A stretch of DNA of 64,000 nt, from positions 62,001-126,000 of the forward strand of contig CALZBJ010000002.1 in NCBI GenBank assembly GCA_945619025.1, given 5' to 3'. This DNA is from CALZBJ01 sp945619025 (GTDB lineage Bacteria; Pseudomonadota; Gammaproteobacteria; Cardiobacteriales; Wohlfahrtiimonadaceae). Position 1 is the stretch's first letter, and every line of letters begins with the position of its first letter. Made by a program: the position numbers and the translations under genes. Below the pieces are notes generated by a model. The model did no database searches and had not been told where the DNA came from. It saw only the letters and a list, made by a program, of their open reading frames with translations. Below, in pieces: positions 9,460 through 18,337 of the stretch.

Positions 9460-10299
9460 TTAAAGCGGATAGCTAACCGAACTATTCTCTTCTGACAGAA
9501 AAATTCGCCCTTCTTTAACCAACGTTGCAATAATGCTATCGGTAAATTTTCGTGGCTCATCTTTTATCCATGATGCGATGGCATTTTGTAATGCAGGGAG
9601 TTTTGCTGGGCGATGACGTGCTTCAATCGCTAATAAACGCGTTTTAACCAGTTCATACTCATTGGGTACGGGCAATAACCCTGCTGTAACCAGCAACTTA
9701 TTAGAGTAGATTACATTATCTTGATCAATATGAACCCATTCTTCACGCTCTAACTCAGCGCGAACATCCATGAGCTGAATCTCTGGCTCACCACAACTTT
9801 TCAAAACCGATTGCACCATATTCATTAATCCTACTGCTTTCTTCGGTCGATTCGGTAGTTTGAGACGCTCGACCACCTTATCAACTAACTCTGCCAAATC
9901 AATTTCGGGCTCAGGCTCAAAGTTTTGTAATCCCCCTGTTTTAAGATCACGCCGCAATCGCTCTATAACAACGGATTTCTCTCGAAGATGATCAATAAGT
10001 GGATCATAGCCTTTATCATTCGAGAGAATTTTAAAACTCATGGGTTCATTCTGAGCAATCATGGTGCCAATATAGTAGGGAACAAACATATCTAAAGCAT
10101 TCGGCGCACTGCTCGATAATTGAATACGATGCAAACGCTCACGACCCAGCTCAAACGCAATATCAACCCAAAATGTGGATAACACGCGCTGTAACGCGCC
10201 ATGTAAAAGATAGATCTCCGTTGAGTCATCTATCAATCGACGTATCTCCTCTTCAGTCGGCTGTAGATTTTCATAATCAACAAATACTATTTGCTTCAC
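9460..10299 (-). CDS. NYN/PIN-like domain protein, probable RNase
   Basis: Residues 1-110 read as a NYN/PIN-like nuclease domain. FVDYENLQP opens it, and the acidic residues D8, D70 (NALDMFV), D95 and D99 (SNDKGYDP) sit where the metal-binding aspartates of the family occur. Residues about 145-279 are helical and may form one or two OST-HTH/LOTUS-like RNA-binding domains (MVQSVLKSCGEPEIQLMDVRAELE, ATLVKEGRIFL); this second part is tentative. The gene converges on sbcC with only 6 bp between stops. Bacterial relatives are poorly characterised; an RNA-cleaving or toxin-like role is inference. Confidence 0.68.
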   Translation of the reverse strand: MKQIVFVDYENLQPTEEEIRRLIDDSTEIYLLHGALQRVLSTFWVDIAFELGRERLHRIQLSSSAPNALDMFVPYYIGTMIAQNEPMSFKILSNDKGYDPLIDHLREKSVVIERLRRDLKTGGLQNFEPEPEIDLAELVDKVVERLKLPNRPKKAVGLMNMVQSVLKSCGEPEIQLMDVRAELEREEWVHIDQDNVIYSNKLLVTAGLLPVPNEYELVKTRLLAIEARHRPAKLPALQNAIASWIKDEPRKFTDSIIATLVKEGRIFLSEENSSVSYPL

Positions 10300-10462
10300 A
10301 GTTCCCTATCCTCTTTTAAATAAATTTATTAGAACTAATAATATAGTCTTTCCGTATATGTTCATAGATTTCTCTTAAATTACAATATTTAATAGACAAA
10401 TGATCTTTGACTCAAGCTTTATCTAAATTTACTCATTTCAATAAACTACTCTCATTAATCAA

Positions 10463-10490
10463 TTTACTAATCCCGCGTAAGTGCTATAGT
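10463..10490 (+). promoter_or_regulatory. Candidate sigma-70 promoter of the KTSC-like gene
   Basis: TTTACT and TATAGT are separated by 16 bp, about 58 bp upstream of the start codon. The -10 box is good and the -35 box weak. Confidence 0.45.
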
Positions 10491-10547
10491 GATACTAAAG
10501 AAACGTTAATTGATTCCGACACACTTAATCTTAAAAGAGGAGCAACT

Positions 10548-10775
10548 ATGACACCTTATTTAAATCTTGTGGGATATTCGGGCGTTTCAGCGTATGACGT
10601 GCAGGACGATGGCATTGTGATTCAATATAGCAATGGCGCAGAATATCTCTATAGTTACGAAAAACCCGGTAAAGACGACGTCGAGGAGATGATTCGCCTA
10701 GCAGAAGTTGGCGAAGGATTGAACCGATTTGTCAATCGTCGCGTAAAACAAAATTACGAAAAACGCTTAAAATAA
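10548..10775 (+). CDS. Small KTSC-like protein, function unknown
   Basis: The 75-residue product starts at the ATG behind AAAAGAGGAGC. An upstream in-frame extension to 10407 runs through the promoter and is rejected. The sequence pattern (YSGVSAYDVQDDGIVIQYSNGAEYLY, then a Gly-Leu-Asn-x-Phe turn and a basic helix VKQNYEKRLK) resembles KTSC-domain proteins. The Lys-Thr-Ser-Cys residues that name that family are not all present, so the match is loose. Many small proteins of this kind are conserved but have no known role. A clear terminator follows. Confidence 0.6.
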   Translation: MTPYLNLVGYSGVSAYDVQDDGIVIQYSNGAEYLYSYEKPGKDDVEEMIRLAEVGEGLNRFVNRRVKQNYEKRLK

Positions 10776-10813
10776 TAGTATTTACGTTATCTTTTTAAGC
10801 TAACTCTACCGAG

Positions 10814-10867
10814 AGCGATGCAACGGAATACCCCGATTAACTAAGGGAGTTTTAGCATCGCTTTTTT
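10814..10867 (+). terminator. Terminator of the KTSC-like gene
   Basis: AGCGATGC pairs with GCATCGCT around a 33-nt loop that itself contains complementary CCCC and GGG runs. Six T follow. The remaining bases to 11089 hold a palindrome AGATTCT-TAAT-AGAATCT (10901-10918) and the BASS transporter leader. Confidence 0.7.
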
Positions 10868-11089
10868 ACGCCCAATGTAAAGAAAGACAAATATCCACAG
10901 AGATTCTTAATAGAATCTATCCATAGTTAGCATTAAAAAATTCTAAGCGATTTCGCTGTTTTTACCGGCAAAATTTATGCTACTCTCAATAACGGTGTCG
11001 CGATAATCGTCGTAGACTACCCGCTTTAACGGCTTTCGAGAATAATAATACAAGCCGAATTACCATTACCTCAGGAGACTTACATCACA

Positions 11090-12058
11090 ATGAATGCGCT
11101 CATTCGTTTAAGCCAATTTGTGGGCAAAACTTTTGCGCTCTGGGTTCTGCTTTTTGCAGCCCTCGCTTTTCTATCCCCCTCGTCATTTACGCTGATCGGC
11201 CAGTACATTCCGTGGCTGCTTGGCATCGTGATGCTCGGCATGGGCATGACCTTAACCCTCGGCGATTTCCGTGAAATAATTCATCATCCCTTAGCGGTGA
11301 TTATTGGGGTTGTCTCACAATTTGTGATTATGCCGCTCATTGCATACGCGCTTGCGAAACTCTTTGCGCTGCCGCCTGCGATCGCGGTGGGCGTGATTTT
11401 AGTCGGCGCTTGCCCTGGGGGAACCGCATCAAACGTGATGACCTATCTTGCTCGTGGTAACACGGCCCTTTCCGTTGCCTGTACCTCTGTATCAACGCTT
11501 TTAGCGCCGATTTTAACGCCGGTTGTCTTCTATCTTCTTGCAAGCGAATGGCTCGAGGTCTCGATGAGTGCGATGTTTATCTCGGTGATCAAAATGGTGC
11601 TCTTCCCCATTGCGATCGGCGTTATGTTACGCATGATTTTCAAATCCTCGATCGCTAAAGCCACCGAAGTACTGCCTCTCGTATCGGTCTTTTCCATCGT
11701 GTTAATTGTCGCGGCAGTTGTTAGCGGTAGCAAACAATCGATCATCGAATCCGGCCTCTTAATTTTTGGCGTGGTTGTGCTTCATAACGGCCTTGGATAT
11801 CTCTTAGGCTTTGGCGTTGCCCGCCTCTTTAAACTCAATTTTGCCGATAGTAAAGCGGTCTCCATTGAAGTGGGTATGCAAAACTCCGGCCTTGGTGCGG
11901 CGCTTGCAAAAACCCACTTTGCCCTTGATCCGGTAACCGCTGTCCCGAGCGCGATCTTTAGCTTTTGGCACAATATTTCTGGCCCGATTTTAGCCACCAT
12001 TTGGGCATCTCGCAGCGATAAACCCGCCGATACGACTGATTCTAAGGCTGATGCCTAA
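11090..12058 (+). CDS. Bile acid:sodium symporter (BASS) family transporter
   Basis: The 322 residues form about nine to ten hydrophobic helices with the BASS-family hallmarks: GMGMTLTLGDF near residue 54, GACPGGTASNVMTYLARGN near residues 105-125 (substrate crossover), and the second crossover IEVGMQNSGLGAALA near residue 262. In other proteobacteria such single-gene BASS proteins (YocS/PanS-like) carry small organic acids or pantothenate precursors with sodium. The substrate here is unknown. AGGAG lies about 12 bases before the start. The gene is monocistronic, with terminators on both sides. Confidence 0.85.
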   Translation: MNALIRLSQFVGKTFALWVLLFAALAFLSPSSFTLIGQYIPWLLGIVMLGMGMTLTLGDFREIIHHPLAVIIGVVSQFVIMPLIAYALAKLFALPPAIAVGVILVGACPGGTASNVMTYLARGNTALSVACTSVSTLLAPILTPVVFYLLASEWLEVSMSAMFISVIKMVLFPIAIGVMLRMIFKSSIAKATEVLPLVSVFSIVLIVAAVVSGSKQSIIESGLLIFGVVVLHNGLGYLLGFGVARLFKLNFADSKAVSIEVGMQNSGLGAALAKTHFALDPVTAVPSAIFSFWHNISGPILATIWASRSDKPADTTDSKADA

Positions 12059-12111
12059 TCCAAAATTTCTCTCTCCTCTCTGATTAACCTTGCGTTAATC
12101 GATTTAGACGA

Positions 12112-12138
12112 CCCCTCTTCGGAGGGGTTTTCTCTTTT
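12112..12138 (+). terminator. Terminator of the BASS transporter gene
   Basis: CCCCTC and GAGGGG pair around a TTCG tetraloop, followed by TTTTCTCTTTTC. It lies about 55 bp after the stop. Confidence 0.88.
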
Positions 12139-12191
12139 CTAATAATCATAAAAAATCACGCGCCCTTTTCATCCCAGCGCAATCCCCAAAG

Positions 12192-12224
12192 TTATCCACA
12201 GGAAATGTGAATAACTCTGGATAA
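12192..12224. promoter_or_regulatory. Cluster of three DnaA-box-like 9-mers
   Basis: TTATCCACA (12192-12200, forward) matches the DnaA-box consensus exactly. TGTGAATAA (12206-12214) is the reverse complement of TTATTCACA, also a consensus match. TCTGGATAA (12216-12224) is one mismatch off. They sit in a 436-bp spacer between two transporter genes and far from any visible dnaA or origin gene. The rest of the spacer (12225-12360) shows nothing else that I can name. Confidence 0.5.
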
Positions 12225-12367
12225 CGGTGATAAGCGCTCGCAAAACTAGGCAGTGTCTCCCTCAACTTTCATCTAAAAATCATTAAACTTAATCATTGTA
12301 GATTGCTAATAAAAAGATTAAGGCAATGAAAACGACTCTTTTTTGCGGTTAAAGATCGGTAAAATTG

Positions 12368-12396
12368 TTGACAAAATATTGAAGTTTCCCCATTCT
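12368..12396 (+). promoter_or_regulatory. Candidate promoter of the abgT-M20 operon
   Basis: A consensus TTGACA at 12368-12373 is followed after 17 bp by CATTCT. It lies about 100 bp upstream of the transporter start. Confidence 0.45.
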
Positions 12397-12494
12397 AAAC
12401 CATCATCTTCGAATTTTGTCGACAGAAAAACCAATAAAAACCCTCACGACGTCGCGATGATCCCATTTATTTAGTTTGATATGGATGAAATACG

Positions 12495-14048
12495 ATGAAA
12501 ACGCTCTCTCCTACGACGCAAGTGCCGCTGGCTCGCGCATCGATTTTTACCCGCTTTCTCGATAAAGTGGAGCATTGGGGCAACAAACTCCCCGATCCGG
12601 TCATTATGTTTATGGCGCTTTGCGTCATGATTCTGCTCGCCTCTAGTCTTTTTTCGCTCATTGGAACGGCGGTGGAAAATCCTATTTCTGGCGAAACAAT
12701 TGAGGTGGTGAACCTGCTTACCATCGATGGGATCGTGCGGATTTTTGCAGAAGCGACACACAATTTCACCAGCTTTCCCGCACTTGGCATTGTACTTGTG
12801 GTGATGCTCGGAATCGGTATTGCAGAGCATAGCGGTTACTTTAAAGCGCTGATGGTCTCAGCGGTTCAACGCGCGCCGCTTAAGGTGATTATGCCGGTGA
12901 TTATTTTGGTAGCGATGCTTGGAACGATTGCGGGCGATGCCTCTCAAATTGTGGTGCCGCCCATTGCCGCGATGGTCTTTTTACGCTTGGGATATCACCC
13001 GATTGCCGGGCTTGTAATGGCCTATGCTGCTGCACTTGGCGCCTTTGCTGCGAACGTTTTAATCGGTATGTCCGATGCGCTTTCACTTGCATTTACTGAA
13101 TCGGCGCTTTTGATGATGGGCTCTGACATCAAAGTTAATATCGCGATGAACTGGTACTTTATGAGCGCCTCAATGTTCTTACTCCTTGGGGTGATTCTCT
13201 TAGTGACTTATAAAATCACCATTCCCCGCCTTGGCCATTATGACACTACACAAGTCCCTCATGCTGACGATGAAACCGCGATGAATGCCCTCTCTTTTGA
13301 CGAGCAGCGCGGGCTAAAATGGGCCAATCGCACAATTTTATTCATTGTGCTATCAATCACGATTATGGCATTGCCTGAATCAAGCTTTTTACGCAATCCC
13401 GACACTCACGGACTTATCGACGGGCCGCTCATTGACGGCATCTCGATGATTATTACCATGCTCTTTTTTATCCCCGGCATTGTCTATGCGGTGGTGGCGA
13501 AAAAGGTAAAAAGCTCCAAAGAGATCGTTGCGATGATGAATGATTCGATGAGTGGAATGGGGGCATTTATCGTCATTGTCTTCTTCTCAGCGCAAATGAT
13601 CGCCTTTTTTAACTGGAGTAATTTAGGCGCCGTGATCGCAATTAAAGGCGCAGAACTTCTTGAGGGGCAACATGGCGTGGTGCTGATTTTGGGTTTTATA
13701 CTTCTCACCAGTATCGTCAATATTTTTATGGGAAGCGCGTCCGCAAAATGGGCTCTGCTTGCGCCAATTTTTGTGCCGATGTTTATGATGCTCGGCTATC
13801 ACCCTGCCTTTACCCAGATGCTCTATCGCGTCGGCGATTCCATCACCAATCCAATTACACCGATGCTCGCGTATCTGCCGCTACTTCTCTCCTTCGCGCG
13901 TCGATACGATAAAAATATCGGGCTCGGCACCCTGATGGCAAGCCTTTTTCCCTACACCATCGCCCTTGGCATTGTGTGGACGCTCTTTGTCCTTTTCTGG
14001 TACTGGCTCGGCATTCCGAGCGGTCCCGGTGGCCCCATCTATCTCTAA
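12495..14048 (+). CDS. abgT: AbgT-family transporter (p-aminobenzoyl-glutamate or related)
   Basis: The 517-residue protein has the AbgT-family layout: an N-terminal amphipathic stretch WGNKLPDPVIMFM, many membrane helices, the re-entrant signature GDASQIVVPPIAAMVF near residue 155, and the second-half motif NIFMGSASAKWALLAPIFVPM near residue 416. Characterised relatives import p-aminobenzoyl-glutamate (E. coli AbgT) or export sulfonamides (MtrF, YdaH). The M20 amidohydrolase 96 bp downstream could split the imported conjugate, which favours an uptake and hydrolysis role. No strong ribosome site precedes the ATG. Two long antisense frames within the gene are shadows. Confidence 0.88.
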   Translation: MKTLSPTTQVPLARASIFTRFLDKVEHWGNKLPDPVIMFMALCVMILLASSLFSLIGTAVENPISGETIEVVNLLTIDGIVRIFAEATHNFTSFPALGIVLVVMLGIGIAEHSGYFKALMVSAVQRAPLKVIMPVIILVAMLGTIAGDASQIVVPPIAAMVFLRLGYHPIAGLVMAYAAALGAFAANVLIGMSDALSLAFTESALLMMGSDIKVNIAMNWYFMSASMFLLLGVILLVTYKITIPRLGHYDTTQVPHADDETAMNALSFDEQRGLKWANRTILFIVLSITIMALPESSFLRNPDTHGLIDGPLIDGISMIITMLFFIPGIVYAVVAKKVKSSKEIVAMMNDSMSGMGAFIVIVFFSAQMIAFFNWSNLGAVIAIKGAELLEGQHGVVLILGFILLTSIVNIFMGSASAKWALLAPIFVPMFMMLGYHPAFTQMLYRVGDSITNPITPMLAYLPLLLSFARRYDKNIGLGTLMASLFPYTIALGIVWTLFVLFWYWLGIPSGPGGPIYL

Positions 14049-14144
14049 GATCGCCGGCAGAATTCCGCTGGATTCCCGCCCCGATCGTGATACACTCGAT
14101 GATTAAGTCGAGTCGCCATAACTATAATTACGAGGAACTCACTA

Positions 14145-15332
14145 ATGAACATTATTTCTCAAACCGACTTAAGCCAATATTCAAGCCGCGTGCTTGAGTA
14201 TCGCCGTCATCTTCACGCCCATCCTGAGCTCTCATTCCAAGAATTTAAAACGAGCCAATTTGTGGTCGATGAGATGGAAAAACTCGAACATGCCGAGATT
14301 ATTCGCCCTGCGGGCACGAGCGTTTTAGTTAAATTTGTCACCGGCAAACCGGGGCCTAAAATTGGGCTTCGCGCCGATATGGATGCGCTTGCCATTCAAG
14401 AAGATCGTCAAGATCTCGCGTTTCATTCAAAAAATGAGGGGGTTATGCATGCGTGCGGGCATGATGGACATACCGCAATGCTGATGACCGCGTGCCACTA
14501 TTTTAATGACCATTTCGATGAGCTTGAAGGCGAGATTTGGGCAATCTTCCAACATGCAGAAGAACTCCTCCCCGGCGGCGCGCAAGAGATGGTAGCAACC
14601 GGCCTTTTCAACGAACTTGATTTTATCTACGGGCAACACCTTTGGTCGTCTCTTCCGACAGGAACGCTCGATATTAAAGATGGTCCTGCAAGCTCCAATA
14701 CCGATATTTATGACATTAAAATTCAAGGAAAAGGTGGCCATTCATCACAGCCGGAAAACTCCATCGATCCCATTGTGATCGGTAGCCAAATTGTGCAGAA
14801 ATTCCAGACGATTGTCTCACGCCAAATTGCGCCTCACGAAGCGGGCGTTATTAGTAATACCGTGTTCCAATCGGGCTCGCCAGATGCGCTAAACGTTATT
14901 CCTGATACCTGTTATTTAGGCGGCAGTGTGCGCTCATCGAGTGAAGCGATGCGTCAATTATTTCACGATTCCATCACAAAAATGACCCGTTCCACCTGTG
15001 AAGATTATGGCGCAACTTGCGAGATAAATTACGTGTTTGGCTACGGCGTTACCGATAATAATCCTGAGAAAACCGCCTTTGTGCGCGCGGTCGGACAGCA
15101 ATTTGAAAACACCACCGTCATTGCCGATAAATGCATGCTCGGCGGCGAGGACTTTAGCGCCTTTTCCCATATTGTGCCGTCGACATTTGTCTTTATCGGG
15201 TCGCGCAATGAAGCTGAAGGATTTGATTATCCCCACCATCATCCCAAATTTGGCGTGGATGAAGCCGCGCTTATGCACGGGGTACAGCTCCTTGTGAATG
15301 TAGTTAGAAATTATGGTGCGTATTTTAATTAG
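14145..15332 (+). CDS. M20 family amidohydrolase (N-acyl-amino-acid / aminoacylase type)
   Basis: This 395-residue zinc peptidase-like hydrolase carries the metal-binding elements of the M20D/amidohydrolase group: HACGHDGHTAM with Cys104 and His106, QHAEELLPGGAQ near residue 142, and the dimerisation-domain start KGGHSSQPENSIDP near residue 198. The last ligand region is PHHHPKFGVDE near the C-terminus. Enzymes of this type hydrolyse hippurate, N-acetyl amino acids or p-aminobenzoyl-glutamate. Co-orientation with abgT makes an acylated amino acid the likely substrate. GAGG precedes the start. Confidence 0.88.
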   Translation: MNIISQTDLSQYSSRVLEYRRHLHAHPELSFQEFKTSQFVVDEMEKLEHAEIIRPAGTSVLVKFVTGKPGPKIGLRADMDALAIQEDRQDLAFHSKNEGVMHACGHDGHTAMLMTACHYFNDHFDELEGEIWAIFQHAEELLPGGAQEMVATGLFNELDFIYGQHLWSSLPTGTLDIKDGPASSNTDIYDIKIQGKGGHSSQPENSIDPIVIGSQIVQKFQTIVSRQIAPHEAGVISNTVFQSGSPDALNVIPDTCYLGGSVRSSSEAMRQLFHDSITKMTRSTCEDYGATCEINYVFGYGVTDNNPEKTAFVRAVGQQFENTTVIADKCMLGGEDFSAFSHIVPSTFVFIGSRNEAEGFDYPHHHPKFGVDEAALMHGVQLLVNVVRNYGAYFN

Positions 15333-15386
15333 ACCTCTTAATTAACATCTTAATTAAAGGCCGCAATCATATCTAAAGACAACCAA

Positions 15387-15438
15387 AAGCCCAATCGGCC
15401 AAGCATCTCATCGTACCGGCCGGATTGGGCTTCTTTTT
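15387..15438 (+). terminator. Bidirectional terminator between convergent genes
   Basis: AAGCCCAATC pairs with GATTGGGCTT, extended by GGCC/GGCC with one bulge. T-rich tracts flank it on both sides (CTTTTTATTT forward, TTTT reverse), so it can serve the M20 gene and the convergent exported-protein gene. Confidence 0.85.
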
Positions 15439-15472
15439 ATTTCAAAATTGACACAGATTTTAATGCGTTAAA

Positions 15473-16387
15473 TTATTCTGTCCACCAAGAGCTTAACGCC
15501 TCATCCATCCGCATATAGCGCACGAGGACTTTATCTTTAAATACATAGGTCGCCGCATGATTAATATAATAAAAAGTCTCATCGCCGATCACTTCTTTGG
15601 AATAACTAAAACGTGGATCGGTATCGGCGTGGGCGACAAATTCATCTTCGCGAGTATGATCGGTAATCACAAGGCGCGGTAAAAAGAAATAAGTGCCTTT
15701 TGGAATCGAGCCTAAGAAATAGACTTCGAGCGGGCTTTCATCATTGAGTTCCACATAATAACTGCGGAAGATTTTGTCTTTATCAAAAGTGACGAGCAGC
15801 TGTTCATTTTCGCGCTTAATTTTGGTCGGCTCGCCAAAGAGTTTTACCAAATCACGATATGGCATGCCTTGATAGGCCACATAGAGATTTTTCCCGCGGA
15901 GTTTTTCTAAAATTGTCTCTTCAACGCGGCGATATTCCGCTTGAATCGGGTAAAAATAGGACGATGCGCGATAAAAATAACGCTCATCCAGGGTCTTATC
16001 GCCCCGGCGTTCAGTACCGTATAATACGCCATCTTTAATCTCTTTTAACGTAATTAAAAATGGGGGCGCGGCATCATCTTCTTCCAACATAAAACGTGCT
16101 GAAAATCCACGGAAATCAAAGCGATTATCGCCATTTAAATCCCCGATCACCACAGGACAGTCACGCGCCCGGCGCAGTTCTGAAATATTTTGACGAATAT
16201 GAAAATCGGCATTAATAATCGTCTGCACTTTATTAAAAAGCGCCGCTAAAGTAGGCTCGGAAATCGTATTTTCTTCTCGCGCCTCGGCCGTTTTTGACGG
16301 ATCACCAGGGGTTACAGGTTGAGAAGATGCGGGAGAAATCATAAGAAGCGGAAGCAGCCAAAAAATCCAATGTCGCCACTTATTCAT
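15473..16387 (-). CDS. Exported protein of unknown function
   Basis: The protein has 304 residues. A signal peptide (residues 1-22) ends at PASSQ, so it is probably periplasmic. It contains an EF-hand-like stretch, DLNGDNRFDF, near residue 83; this may bind calcium but is short. A region YQGMPYRDLVKLFGEPTKIKRE near residues 165-190 recalls the SmpA/BamE-like turn seen in small envelope proteins. The rest is beta-rich and ends in SSWWTE. GGAG precedes the start. I do not recognise the family. Confidence 0.6.
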   Translation of the reverse strand: MNKWRHWIFWLLPLLMISPASSQPVTPGDPSKTAEAREENTISEPTLAALFNKVQTIINADFHIRQNISELRRARDCPVVIGDLNGDNRFDFRGFSARFMLEEDDAAPPFLITLKEIKDGVLYGTERRGDKTLDERYFYRASSYFYPIQAEYRRVEETILEKLRGKNLYVAYQGMPYRDLVKLFGEPTKIKRENEQLLVTFDKDKIFRSYYVELNDESPLEVYFLGSIPKGTYFFLPRLVITDHTREDEFVAHADTDPRFSYSKEVIGDETFYYINHAATYVFKDKVLVRYMRMDEALSSWWTE

Positions 16388-16564
16388 ATCAGGGACTCCT
16401 TGATCGTGATCGAATCGTTTTTATTATGAATGGATCAATACCCTCATAATAAACTATAAATTACGATCACTTCAAGTAAATAGTTGTTTTTCCGAAACAT
16501 TTTTATCGCTTATTACCATTTATAACACATTGATTTAATGAGTTTTAATGGTGTTCTACGCAAA

Positions 16565-17257
16565 TTAATGCCACATAAGCCACTGTTTTAGGAGCTGACT
16601 GGTGGCATCCGGCTGCTCAAGCGGCGGTAAATGCCCAGATGTTTCGATAATATGAAGCGCTGATTGGGGAATCTCGCGCGCCATCAATACCGACTCTTCA
16701 AGCGGCGTCACTTGATCAGAATCCCCAATCGCAACGAGCGTCGGCACAGCAATATCCCGCAGAAAAGGGGCTTGACTACGGCGGGCTAAAATCGCTTGTT
16801 GCTGACGAATAAATACCGCTTTCCCGAGCGTTTTTCCCATGGCAATCACCGTCTCCCCCACCTCGGTATCGACCCATTTTTCATGAATAATCCGCGGTAA
16901 TAATTTTCGGCTCACGCCTAAAAATTTGCCCTCTTCCGCCAATTTCAGCGAGCTAATTCGTTCGGCGCGACGCTCTGGAGAATCAAGGCGCGCAGAAGTA
17001 TCAAACAGCGCCAACCGACCAACGCGATCCGGCGCCATCTTAATAATCTCAAGGGCGACATATCCTCCCATCGACAACCCCGCAAGCGCGATTCTTCCGC
17101 GGGTCTCATCGAGCACTTTTTCCGCCATTTCATGAATCGATTCACTTTGCGTCAAATCCGGTACGATCACCTCGCACTCATCGGAAAAATAGGCACTTTG
17201 ATGCTGCCATAAACGTGCATCATTTAATAATCCTGGCAATAAAACAACTGCGGACAT
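16565..17257 (-). CDS. Alpha/beta hydrolase
   Basis: This 230-residue protein is a compact alpha/beta-hydrolase fold enzyme. It has the nucleophile elbow GLSMGG (Ser62), an acid in AIGDSDQVTP near residue 182, and the catalytic His in TSGHLPPLEQP near residue 207. The oxyanion strand VVLLPGLLNDARLW is at the N-terminus. The short lid and overall pattern are like BioH/MenH-type esterases, but the substrate is not predictable. The gene is divergent from the siderophore-interacting protein gene and shares its intergenic region. Confidence 0.85.
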   Translation of the reverse strand: MSAVVLLPGLLNDARLWQHQSAYFSDECEVIVPDLTQSESIHEMAEKVLDETRGRIALAGLSMGGYVALEIIKMAPDRVGRLALFDTSARLDSPERRAERISSLKLAEEGKFLGVSRKLLPRIIHEKWVDTEVGETVIAMGKTLGKAVFIRQQQAILARRSQAPFLRDIAVPTLVAIGDSDQVTPLEESVLMAREIPQSALHIIETSGHLPPLEQPDATSQLLKQWLMWH

Positions 17258-17349
17258 CCTCTTTCCGTCTCTTTTTTATAGTGGTTAAAGAGGCATTATA
17301 GCGAACTTTTTCGGATCGATTTATGCAATGCCTAGAGAAGCCTCAAAAT

Positions 17350-17377
17350 GTAAATAATAGTAATTATCATTTGCATT
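17350..17377 (+). promoter_or_regulatory. Fur-box-like site upstream of the siderophore-interacting protein gene
   Basis: Read on the minus strand, the site contains AATGCAAATGATAAT followed by TACTATTATT, which resembles overlapping NATWAT Fur half-sites. The same 15-mer recurs at 41017-41031 before the iron ABC importer. The downstream gene is an iron gene, which supports the call. Confidence 0.7.
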
Positions 17378-17431
17378 TAATAGCAATATGCAGCAATATA
17401 ATGGTTGAATTTTTAATGGAGGACTCTCGTT

Positions 17432-18235
17432 ATGAGTAATATTCATCGAACCGTTATTCGCGTTGTTGAGAAGGAATATCTCAGCCCGAATTTTCTTCGC
17501 ATCACCTTACAAGGCGATGATATTGCCCCTTACCAAGAGGTGCCCTTGGGCGTTAATAATAAGATTTTTATCCCGCCTAAAGGCCACACCGCGGTCGAAA
17601 TGCCGATTTTTAATGAGGAAACGCGCCTCTGGGAGATGGACAATGAAGCCAATCGCCCGACGGTGCGCACCTATACGCATCGCTTGATCGACCTTGAAAA
17701 AGGGCTTCTCACCATGGATTTTGCCGTACATGAAAGCGATAGCATTGCCTGTGATTGGGCGATGAATGCCCCGATCGGCTCTGAAATTGGTGTGGCGATG
17801 AAACTCAATCATCGTGAGCTTCGCCCTGAGGTAGACAATTACCTCTTTGTCACCGATATGACCGGGATTCCGGTCGTTTCAGCCATTTTAGAAACGCTTC
17901 CCGAAACGGCGAATGTCTCAGTGATTGCGGAAATTTTAGATAAGAGTGATGAAGTGCCGGAACACTTTTCAACCCGGGCCAATTTAACGCTGGAGTGGGT
18001 GCATAATCCGACTCCCGACCAAGGCAGTACACTTAGCGAGCGCGCCATAACTTTGGCAAAACCTCTACACCTCACTGATAGTCGTTTTGTCCACGTGACC
18101 GCTGAGTATGCAACCGTTCGAGCCATTCGAGACCACCTGCGCAATGACCATGCGTGGGAGGCTCGTGATCTTTTTGCCTGCTCCTATTGGCAGATTGGTA
18201 AGCGCGAGAACGAACCTCGAGAGAAGCGGATTTAG
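17432..18235 (+). CDS. Siderophore-interacting protein (FAD-dependent ferric reductase)
   Basis: The 267-residue protein has an N-terminal FAD-binding barrel with the flavin motif RTYTHR (Arg79, Tyr81, Thr82) and a C-terminal SIP domain (ACSYWQIGKRENE). Family members (ViuB/YqjH type) reduce ferric siderophores in the cytoplasm with NAD(P)H and release iron. A Fur-like box lies about 55 bp upstream, and GGAGG precedes the ATG. No receptor or siderophore synthesis gene is adjacent; the nearest importer is 20 kb away. A strong terminator follows, so the downstream amine oxidase is probably transcribed separately. Confidence 0.9.
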   Translation: MSNIHRTVIRVVEKEYLSPNFLRITLQGDDIAPYQEVPLGVNNKIFIPPKGHTAVEMPIFNEETRLWEMDNEANRPTVRTYTHRLIDLEKGLLTMDFAVHESDSIACDWAMNAPIGSEIGVAMKLNHRELRPEVDNYLFVTDMTGIPVVSAILETLPETANVSVIAEILDKSDEVPEHFSTRANLTLEWVHNPTPDQGSTLSERAITLAKPLHLTDSRFVHVTAEYATVRAIRDHLRNDHAWEARDLFACSYWQIGKRENEPREKRI

Positions 18236-18260
18236 TAGCGGAAATCCCTCTCTTACCCCA

Positions 18261-18300
18261 AGCGGCACAGCGGCTCTAAACCCTGTGCCGCTCTCTTTTT
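18261..18300 (+). terminator. Terminator of the siderophore-interacting protein gene
   Basis: AGCGGCACAG pairs perfectly with CTGTGCCGCT over a 12-nt loop, followed by CTCTTTTT. Confidence 0.88.
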
Positions 18301-18337
18301 GCCGCTATTTTTGTCCATTCTTTACGCAAAATAAGTT

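Noticed and set aside
12467..12830. Two minus-strand frames of more than 100 residues
   Set aside because: They are antisense to the start of abgT and its leader, with no ribosome site and no domain.
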